DNA of 64,000 nt from an uncultured Methanospirillum sp. (GTDB lineage: Archaea; Halobacteriota; Methanomicrobia; Methanomicrobiales; Methanospirillaceae): the NCBI RefSeq assembly GCF_963668475.1, contig NZ_OY764544.1:1922001-1986000 (forward strand). Reading direction: 5' to 3'. Below the pieces are notes generated by a model. That model was not told where the DNA came from, did no database searches, and saw only the letters and a list, made by a program, of their open reading frames with translations. A program made the translations under genes and the position numbers. Each line of letters opens with the position of its first letter. The first letter of the stretch is position 1. Below, in pieces: positions 57,509 through 64,000 of this stretch.

Positions 57509-58369
57509 TCAGGATACGGAGTTAGCCTGCCGCATCAGGTCACTCATCTCTTCATCCCAGTGGCCTGACTTTTGAGCTGCATTCAGAACAGTGAGGGCTG
57601 AACTCTTGTCATTCATCTTCAGGTATGCATCAGCCGTCGCCTTTGTGATCGTGAGATCCTCAGGATTCTGATCAGCGATCTTTGAGAACGATCTTATCGC
57701 ATCCCGATAGTACCCTTCAGCGCCCGGCTGCCCAAGCCGCGAGAGGGAATCACCTTTCTTCAGTTCGGCTATTCCTTTTGCACGCCATGCTTCAGAGAAC
57801 GCAGGAAGTTTTGCAGTTGCATCACGGTAACTGTCTATCGCTTTCTGATACTCTTCCTGCTGCATCCACTTGTTCCCTTCAGAGAGGGAGTTTCGTGCAT
57901 CTGTACTATTTGTGCCGTTAATCCAGGGGATCAGAAAGAGTTGTGCAACGATGATGATCGCCATGAACAGGGTGAGATAGAAGAGAAGAACCTGTACGAT
58001 CCTGGGGATAGTGCTCTTCGGTTTCTGCACCGGTTCCTCATGGAACGGTCGCTTATGGGAGGTCTGGTGATGATGCGTATAGTACCAGGTCCTGGGATCG
58101 CGGTACCGCTGGCTTCCCCGATGATAACTCCCGTACCGGGAGTCTTCTGCAATGACAAGGGTTGCATCATATTCCTCCCGTTTTTTGGGATCTTTGAGGA
58201 CCTGGTATGCCTCGTTTACAACCTTGAAGAGTTCATCTGCATCAGGACTTTCACAGACATCTGGATGAAGGATCTTTGCAAGTTTTCTGTACGCCGTGGT
58301 TATCTCATGCAGAGAAGCATCTGGACGGAGATTCAGGATATCGTAATAGGTCTCCCCTGCCTGGTTCAT
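57509..58369 (-). CDS. Membrane-anchored DnaJ-TPR protein
   Basis: 286 residues. N-terminal J-domain (about 8-70) with the HPD motif (KILHPDVCES), a linker rich in Tyr/His/Arg, one membrane helix (VQVLLFYLTLFMAIIIVAQLFLI, about 125-148) and C-terminal TPR-like repeats. The J-domain stimulates DnaK ATPase; here it would bring the chaperone to the membrane. The gene is encoded separately from any dnaK in the window. Confidence 0.87.
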   Translation of the reverse strand: MNQAGETYYDILNLRPDASLHEITTAYRKLAKILHPDVCESPDADELFKVVNEAYQVLKDPKKREEYDATLVIAEDSRYGSYHRGSQRYRDPRTWYYTHHHQTSHKRPFHEEPVQKPKSTIPRIVQVLLFYLTLFMAIIIVAQLFLIPWINGTNSTDARNSLSEGNKWMQQEEYQKAIDSYRDATAKLPAFSEAWRAKGIAELKKGDSLSRLGQPGAEGYYRDAIRSFSKIADQNPEDLTITKATADAYLKMNDKSSALTVLNAAQKSGHWDEEMSDLMRQANSVS

Positions 58370-58477
58370 CGCAATTTCCAGAGCTTGATATATCCATATC
58401 TGACGCGGGAATAATAAACTGCTCTGACCCGGACTCCGGCGTCAGAGCCTAATCCCCGTGTGCACATGATGCCGGGT

Positions 58478-59641
58478 CTACCGGCAGGCTGCAGCAAGAC
58501 AGTCATCAAGGGTTCCGATGATCGAGGAGGCGCCACACATGTTCGGAACATATGCAAGTGCTTTTCCACTGGAGACCATGATGGTCTTGTACCGCTCAAG
58601 TGCAGGTGAGACCACCATACAGGTGTCAGCATACACCCATGCCCCGCTTTTCTCGATGATGCCGACCGCTTCTGCAGATCTGGTGATGACATCACGTGCT
58701 GCAAAGATGTAGAGCGGTCTTTTCACTCTGCAACCCTGCAGTTTCCCTGCGATTCTGGTGAGTTCCTCGTCAGAACAGTGCGGACAGCCGATCGCGATTG
58801 CATCAGGCTCTGCTGATCCATACACATCTGCAACCTCTGATGCGGTGATGGTGATCGTCTCAAGGGAGGCTGTATCGTACTTGAAGACCCGTGCCTCGGG
58901 AGTTATATCCCTGACATGGTAGAGGGCAGTGGCACCGGTGGCAGCCATTGCAGCCCCGAGATTCTTGAGTTGATCCCGTGACGGTCGTATTCCGGTGAAG
59001 ATAGGCACACGATTTCCTGCAATCTTCCCGGCAAGATATCCGAGAGCACCATACCAGGATTCATCGACATTCCCGGGAGCACCATCAACATTGATAGAGA
59101 GGACCGGGGCCCTGTTCTCAACAAGATGCAGGCCGTATGCAGGTGTTCTCCCAAGGATTGCTGCGGCAAGGGCAGAGGGCCCTCCCTCACGGTTCGTCCG
59201 TGCCCCAATGACCGAGTTTGCATACGCAACCGCTGAAGACTCTGACCAGGCAAGATGATCACCGTACTCGGTGATGGTCAGGTAGTACGGTGTGCAGGTA
59301 CATTCAAGCCGTATCCCAAGCCGATCATATGCAGCGATCACATCAAGCTGGTTTTTGGCAAACTCAGGATCGATCTCCATCTGCCTCCACCTGATCCGGT
59401 CCATACCGACAGGGTTGAGAATTGCAGGCACACTGGCCTTTGCATCAAGGCTTGTGAGCCATTCAAGCCCCCACCTGCCGATCGTTTTGTACGATGCACC
59501 AGAGACCTGGGCGCTTCGTATGGGAACCATCTTCTCTGCCTCGAAGACCTTCCCCATCGCAACCAGGATCTCCATCAGCTGCTGCCTGGTCGGGCCTTCC
59601 TCACCACCAAGTATCGCCTCTTCTTCAGCGGTCAGAAACAT
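58478..59641 (-). CDS. Aconitase X large-subunit family (phosphomevalonate dehydratase, catalytic part)
   Basis: 387 residues of the AcnX/DUF521 catalytic type: MFLTAEEEAILGGEEGPTRQQLMEIL, CTCTPYYL, ARTNREGGPSALAAAI, GCPHCS and the final NMCGASSI with Cys ligands for a [4Fe-4S] cluster. In archaea this protein, with a small DUF126 subunit, dehydrates mevalonate 5-phosphate to trans-anhydromevalonate phosphate. The next gene upstream encodes the decarboxylase for that product and overlaps by one base, which supports this role. The small subunit gene is not in the window. Confidence 0.88.
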   Translation of the reverse strand: MFLTAEEEAILGGEEGPTRQQLMEILVAMGKVFEAEKMVPIRSAQVSGASYKTIGRWGLEWLTSLDAKASVPAILNPVGMDRIRWRQMEIDPEFAKNQLDVIAAYDRLGIRLECTCTPYYLTITEYGDHLAWSESSAVAYANSVIGARTNREGGPSALAAAILGRTPAYGLHLVENRAPVLSINVDGAPGNVDESWYGALGYLAGKIAGNRVPIFTGIRPSRDQLKNLGAAMAATGATALYHVRDITPEARVFKYDTASLETITITASEVADVYGSAEPDAIAIGCPHCSDEELTRIAGKLQGCRVKRPLYIFAARDVITRSAEAVGIIEKSGAWVYADTCMVVSPALERYKTIMVSSGKALAYVPNMCGASSIIGTLDDCLAAACR

Positions 59642-60882
59642 TACTGCTCCCAGGTTGCCCTGATGAACTCGTCTTCCCTGCCCATCTCCATGGTTGCATC
59701 GATCCCCATCTTGACATTCAGCCCGTCGCCAATCCGGGTGGGGTCAAGGGAAGACCCCCTGATCCCGGGTATTATAATAGTGTCAGTATCAGCCCTCACT
59801 CTTGTTGCCAGGGCATACTCGACATCCAGGGGATCTGATGGATTGATATCCTCATCAACGATGACCACATGCTTTAAGGATGTGTGAGCCGCAAAGGCAG
59901 CCAGTATCGCGTTCTTTCCATCTCCCTGTGTCCTCTTCCTGATCTGGACAACTGCATGAAGGTACCCGCAGCCACCTTTCGTGAGCACCACATCGGTCAC
60001 TCCGGTAACTCCGGCAACAGCCTTGTAGATCAGTGGTTCATACGGAGCACCCATCAGGATCTTGTGCTCATCTCCCCCTGGCAGAATACCATGGTAGATC
60101 GGATCAGGCTTCATGCGCATCCCGGTGATCCTGATCACCGGCTGGGTCCGTACCGGGTCGTAGGTTCCGGTGATGTCTACAAACGGTCCCTCTTTCGCAG
60201 TTTCTCCGCCGATGAACCCTTCAAGGATGATCTCTGCATCAGGAACACGAACTCCGTTTGAAAGTGTTTTTACTGTGATCTCTCCACCGAGCAGTTCTGC
60301 TGCAAAAGGCAGTTCCATCCCGACCGGGACCCTGCTACAGCTTGCAAACATGACCAGGGGGTGCAGACCTATCGCAATCGCAACAGGGAGTTCCTTTCCG
60401 TCTGCAAGGGCCTGCTTGAGCATGGTGTGAGTATGCCTGCCCTCGACGAGCCGGGCAACCAGCCTGTCCTTACCTGACTGGAGCATCCGGTGTACTGAGG
60501 CATTCTCAACCCCGTTGTAACGCGAGAAGACCACTCCGGCACAGACATACCGGCCTGCATCAAGCGGGTAATGCTTCATGATCGGGATAGCGTCGAGATC
60601 TGGTGCAGAACATGAGGTGGTTCCGTCTTCTATCACTCTGCCATCATACCGGCAGGCTGCAAGGTGAGGAACCATCTTTTCAGGGCTGACTCCAAGGGCA
60701 AGGGCAAGGGCCTCCCTGCTTGCGGTGACATTCATCACAGCCTTCTTTCCGTCGAGATTATGGAAGAAGAGAAGTTTGTCGGTCCCAAACGATCGCTTCG
60801 GTGCTTCATACTCTGAGGAGACCGGTTCATGAATGTCTATGACCAGACCTTTGCTCCTCATCAGATCAATACAGGTTCTCAT
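59641..60882 (-). CDS. UbiD-family decarboxylase (anhydromevalonate phosphate decarboxylase)
   Basis: 413-residue UbiD-type enzyme, which uses prenylated FMN to remove CO2. Family marks: SRYNGVENASVHRM (prFMN region), IAIGLHPLVMFASCSR, EGFIGGETAKEGPFVDITG with the catalytic Glu, and HVVIVDEDINPSDPLDVEYALATRV. Placed between AcnX and UbiX genes, it fits the archaeal mevalonate route that leads to isopentenyl phosphate. The ATG at 60882 overlaps the UbiX stop (ATGA) and was preferred to the ATG at 60897. Confidence 0.9.
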   Translation of the reverse strand: MRTCIDLMRSKGLVIDIHEPVSSEYEAPKRSFGTDKLLFFHNLDGKKAVMNVTASREALALALGVSPEKMVPHLAACRYDGRVIEDGTTSCSAPDLDAIPIMKHYPLDAGRYVCAGVVFSRYNGVENASVHRMLQSGKDRLVARLVEGRHTHTMLKQALADGKELPVAIAIGLHPLVMFASCSRVPVGMELPFAAELLGGEITVKTLSNGVRVPDAEIILEGFIGGETAKEGPFVDITGTYDPVRTQPVIRITGMRMKPDPIYHGILPGGDEHKILMGAPYEPLIYKAVAGVTGVTDVVLTKGGCGYLHAVVQIRKRTQGDGKNAILAAFAAHTSLKHVVIVDEDINPSDPLDVEYALATRVRADTDTIIIPGIRGSSLDPTRIGDGLNVKMGIDATMEMGREDEFIRATWEQ

Positions 60883-61430
60883 TCGTATCCACTCCATCTG
60901 CTGGTGATCTCGAGGTCCATCCCAAGATGGTCAACGATCCGGGAGATCACAGAATCAACAAGGTCCTCAATGGTTGCCGGTCTGTTGTAGAACGGCGGAC
61001 TTGCCACCATGATAGTCGCTCCTGCATCATGGGCAGTGAGCATATTGGTGATATGAATCCGGGAGAGAGGGTTCTCCCTGAGCACGAGAATACAGGATCT
61101 GCGTTCCTTTAGGGTGACGTCTGCTGCACGGGTTACCAGGTTCGGGGTGATTCCGTTCGCAACCGAGGCCAGGGTCTTCATGCTGCACGGGACGATGACC
61201 ATCCCGTCATGCCTGAACGACCCGCTTGCGATAGGTGCAGCAAGATCATCAAACCGGTGGATAGTGACCGGAAACCCGGAGAGAGAGACACCTTCATGGA
61301 CAGCGATCTCTCCGGCAACCGGGCTGACCACAAGATGAACCTCGGCTACGGGAGAGAGGTGATGCAGGAGCCGGGCTGCATAAATCATACCACTCGCTCC
61401 CGATACCCCGATTACAAATCTTCTGGTCAT
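60879..61430 (-). CDS. ubiX: UbiX flavin prenyltransferase
   Basis: 183 residues that make prenylated FMN for UbiD. Marks: VIGVSGASGMIYAARLL at the N-terminus, the FMN-binding GSFRHDGMVIVPCSMKTLAS, ERRSCILVLRENPLSRIHI and PPFYNRPATIEDLVD near the end. First gene of the operon with UbiD and AcnX; genes overlap, so they are co-translated. Complete. Confidence 0.95.
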   Translation of the reverse strand: MTRRFVIGVSGASGMIYAARLLHHLSPVAEVHLVVSPVAGEIAVHEGVSLSGFPVTIHRFDDLAAPIASGSFRHDGMVIVPCSMKTLASVANGITPNLVTRAADVTLKERRSCILVLRENPLSRIHITNMLTAHDAGATIMVASPPFYNRPATIEDLVDSVISRIVDHLGMDLEITSRWSGYE

Positions 61431-61883
61431 ACATCAACCAAGCAACAGCCACTAACAAAGCCTGCCTCTCGAATCACAGGCAGGTGGCTGCTCGTACTTA
61501 TCGTTTAGTACCGATGCATGAAATACACACCTGATGAGAAGATGACCTGAGGAATAATATAACTCGGCTTCGGGATGGCTTTAGAAAATTCGTGCTGATC
61601 ATGCACCATCAGTCCTGTCACTGATGTCAGGCATTAGTCGCGCATATCCTGCGCACCATGGGGGGTTGGAGAAATAAACGCCATATCCGATTTATCGCCG
61701 CAATAATATTCATAGAAGGAATAATAATCCAATTTAGTTCTTAAATCGCTATTGGGGCGCTTTAATTGCAGCGATTAGGAGTGATAGTATTTTATAGAGC
61801 TTAGCGTAAAGATTAGCACATATATCTAGTGATCAGTCCATCTGGTCCAAACCAGGTGGACCATGCGGATGGGAGGAGTAAAG
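61431..61883. promoter_or_regulatory. Spacer with two hairpins between the mevalonate operon and the propeller gene
   Basis: Inverted repeat 1: CAGCCA (61446-61451) and CCTGCCT (61461-61467) pair with AGGCAGG (61478-61484) and TGGCTG (61485-61490), just before the UbiX gene. Inverted repeat 2: GTCCATCTGG (61836-61845), loop TCCAAA, CCAGGTGGAC (61852-61861), 22 bases before the ATG of the propeller gene; it should lie in its leader. TATA-like blocks lie at about 61788-61797 and 61818-61826. Confidence 0.55.
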
Positions 61884-64000
61884 ATGAAGGTTTGGAGATA
61901 TCTGCCTTATATGATGGTGATTCTTCTCTGTCTCTGCGGCATGGCAGTGACGGCAGAACTGACACTCACCACCGGAATACCGGCTGTACAATCAGAAACG
62001 GTAAATCCGGCAGCACAGAGTGGTGCAAGCGGCATCTCAATTATGGCTGCGGCATCAGATCCTGATGCATACACCCTGAAGAATACCCTGACCCTGGGAT
62101 CTGTCCAGTACACCCTCACGAGAGATCAGTGTGGTGGAGACAGGAAACAGGTCACAACCGGTAAGTTGAAACGAGTACACCCGAAGGTCTATGACAACGG
62201 GGTTGTGTATGAGGAATGGAACGCCGGAGTGGCTCTTGTCGGTAAGTACGACTTCAGCACCGGTACGTCAGGAACCATAAACCCGTCAGGCCAGGAGCAG
62301 ACATACCCGGACGGGTCTGGCAGGATGCTGGTGTATGAACAGGATGCATCCCCTGGCAATTCATTAAAGAACATCTTCGTATACGATACCCAGAGTCAGA
62401 CATCATTCCAGGTTTCACCCAGTACATACAACCAGAATCAGCCTGCAGTATCAGGCAGATACGTTGTATGGCAGGACTGGAGCTCAGGAAACGCTGATAT
62501 TGTCCTTGCTGATCTGAACAGCCGCAATGTGGATCTGAACAGTGGCAAGTATGATGTAAACAGCAACAAAGTAAAAATAATCTGCAAGGATCTTGGGGAC
62601 CAGGAGAATCCTGACATATCTGGCAATTATGTCGTATGGGAAGACTGGAGAAACGGAAATGCAGATATCTACATGTATGATATCAGTGCCGGGAAAGAGT
62701 ACCAGCTGACATCGGACAGTTCAGATCAGAAACATCCAAAGATCAGCGGCAACATCGTGGTCTGGGAAGACAACCGGAACGGCGGTTCTGATGTTTACGG
62801 AATAGATCTGAGAAACCTGCATGAGATCCGGCTATCCGCAACAGGAAATGCATACAACCCTGATGTTTCAGGTGTCCTCGTTGTCTGGGAGGATCGCTCA
62901 GGAAGCAACTCTGACATCATGCTTCTCGACCTGATCAGCGGAAGGATATACAACCTCGGTAACGATCAGTTCGATCAGAAAGCCCCATCCATATACGGTG
63001 ATTACGTCTCCTGGGAGGATTACAGCTCAGGAAACCCGAACATTTATGTGATGAAACTGAGTGGTTCAGGAATCAACACGGGGACCACCAGGACTCCCTC
63101 CGGGAATTATTACTTCTACGGTGCTGTTAACCGTGCAGGAAATCCGGTACCGGTTGGATCAACTATCACAGCCATGGTTGACGGCGAGACTGCAGCCAGA
63201 TGCAGTTTCACTGTTGACAAGGACGGGGCATACGGATCACAGGACGGAAAATACTTTAATATCCCGATCTATTCCGACGATGCCGGAAAGAAACTCACAT
63301 TCTACGTTGACGGTGCACCGGTAGACCAGACCATGGTGATTGCAACCACCGGAGGAACCCAGATGCTGGACCTGAACGTTTCAGGCACCACCATCGGATC
63401 AGGGCTGATCCAGGGTACCCAGACCGGAAAGTACCAGTTCTACGGGGCAATCACCAATGCAGGCAGTGCTATGCCGGTTGGATCAACAATCACGGCCATG
63501 GTTGAGGGGTCAACCGATGTCCGTGGCAGTTTCACTGTTGACAAGGATGGAGCATACGGGGCACAGGGAAGCAAATACTTCGAGGTTCCTGTTTACTCCG
63601 GTGATGTTGGAAAGAAACTCACATTCTACGTTGACAGTGTTCCGATCGACCAGACCATTGTAATTGGAAAAGACGGGGGTATCCAGTCACTTGATCTGAG
63701 TTCGTCGTACGGTTCGAGAGTGAACAGTTACCAGTTCTCAGGAACTGCCCAGCTCAACTCACAGAACGCTCCAAGTGGAACAGTTCTGTATGCATTAATT
63801 GATGGCAGAATCAGAGGACAGGCCTCGGTATATTCAACAGGCCAGTACTCCGGGCTCAGTGTCCCGGTTTACTCACCCGATGTAGGGAAGTACATCACAT
63901 TCGCAGCAACATACAACGGAATTACGTACTCTTCAGGCCAGCAGGTTCAGGTCAGTACACGCAGTTCCGGAGGAGTGGGCCTGATGTCTGCCGGCTCTTC
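61884..64000 (+). CDS. Secreted beta-propeller and beta-sandwich repeat protein, 3' end outside window
   Basis: The frame runs from ATG 61884 (GGAGGAG six bases upstream) to the right edge, 705 codons, no stop. Signal peptide MKVWRYLPYMMVILLCLCGMAVTAE. Residues 100-395 hold about five propeller repeats with the core ISGNYVVWEDWRNGNADIY, of the type found in TolB-like proteins of methanogens. From 396 on there are at least three ~105-residue sandwich repeats (YYFYGAVNRAGNPVPVGSTI ... SFTVDKDGAYG ... KKLTFYVDGAPVDQT). Likely a cell-surface or S-layer-associated adhesin-like protein. Confidence 0.83.
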   Translation, partial: MKVWRYLPYMMVILLCLCGMAVTAELTLTTGIPAVQSETVNPAAQSGASGISIMAAASDPDAYTLKNTLTLGSVQYTLTRDQCGGDRKQVTTGKLKRVHPKVYDNGVVYEEWNAGVALVGKYDFSTGTSGTINPSGQEQTYPDGSGRMLVYEQDASPGNSLKNIFVYDTQSQTSFQVSPSTYNQNQPAVSGRYVVWQDWSSGNADIVLADLNSRNVDLNSGKYDVNSNKVKIICKDLGDQENPDISGNYVVWEDWRNGNADIYMYDISAGKEYQLTSDSSDQKHPKISGNIVVWEDNRNGGSDVYGIDLRNLHEIRLSATGNAYNPDVSGVLVVWEDRSGSNSDIMLLDLISGRIYNLGNDQFDQKAPSIYGDYVSWEDYSSGNPNIYVMKLSGSGINTGTTRTPSGNYYFYGAVNRAGNPVPVGSTITAMVDGETAARCSFTVDKDGAYGSQDGKYFNIPIYSDDAGKKLTFYVDGAPVDQTMVIATTGGTQMLDLNVSGTTIGSGLIQGTQTGKYQFYGAITNAGSAMPVGSTITAMVEGSTDVRGSFTVDKDGAYGAQGSKYFEVPVYSGDVGKKLTFYVDSVPIDQTIVIGKDGGIQSLDLSSSYGSRVNSYQFSGTAQLNSQNAPSGTVLYALIDGRIRGQASVYSTGQYSGLSVPVYSPDVGKYITFAATYNGITYSSGQQVQVSTRSSGGVGLMSAGS

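Overview
The window comes from a methanogenic euryarchaeon that looks like a member of the Methanomicrobiales, probably close to Methanospirillum. The signs are a D-family DNA polymerase large subunit (DP2), an archaeal-type mevalonate gene set (aconitase X, UbiD, UbiX), many PAS-domain signal proteins, and a large stock of secreted proteins with CARDB/NEW3, PKD or beta-propeller domains. Genus assignment is inference; no rRNA gene is present.

Layout. 1-8.7 kb: an edge-truncated subtilase, a three-gene ABC export operon facing a TetR regulator across three palindromic operators, an AbrB/flavodoxin-fusion pair and a large secreted protein. 8.7-16.7 kb: signalling genes (a PAS protein with a kinase-like but non-catalytic end, an HTH-PAS regulator, a soluble six-PAS chemoreceptor with CheW, a TPR protein, a histidine-kinase remnant). 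16.7-24.4 kb: a secreted C69 dipeptidase, then a TrmB regulator divergent from a NEW3 protein / HlyD-like / MFS efflux operon, then a TPR lipoprotein-like secreted protein. 24.8-33.4 kb: shikimate kinase, secreted hydrolases (alpha/beta hydrolase, adenosine deaminase, subtilase), YjbQ, and an exported acetoacetate-decarboxylase-like protein.

33.4-51.2 kb is a defence/toxin-antitoxin island with many gene remains. One MntA-HepT pair is intact. At least four other toxin-antitoxin loci keep the antitoxin or its start but have a frameshifted or truncated toxin: hicBA twice, VapBC-like once, mntA-hepT once; one further mntA-hepT copy is broken in both genes. The island also carries an AlbA_2/HATPase protein, a PD-(D/E)XK-like nuclease frameshifted in a homopolymer, and, in a very AT-rich block at 46.9-49.2 kb, a four-gene cluster of two TIR-like proteins and two small three-helix membrane proteins. 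That cluster is the best candidate here for a little-described immune system. A tRNA-Leu(CAA) gene closes the island.

51.3-64 kb is GC-richer core genome: a CARDB protein, a SufS-like cysteine desulfurase, DP2 with a 165-residue mini-intein ending in Gln, a membrane DnaJ-TPR protein, the aconitase X-UbiD-UbiX operon for the archaeal mevalonate route, and a secreted propeller protein running off the right edge.
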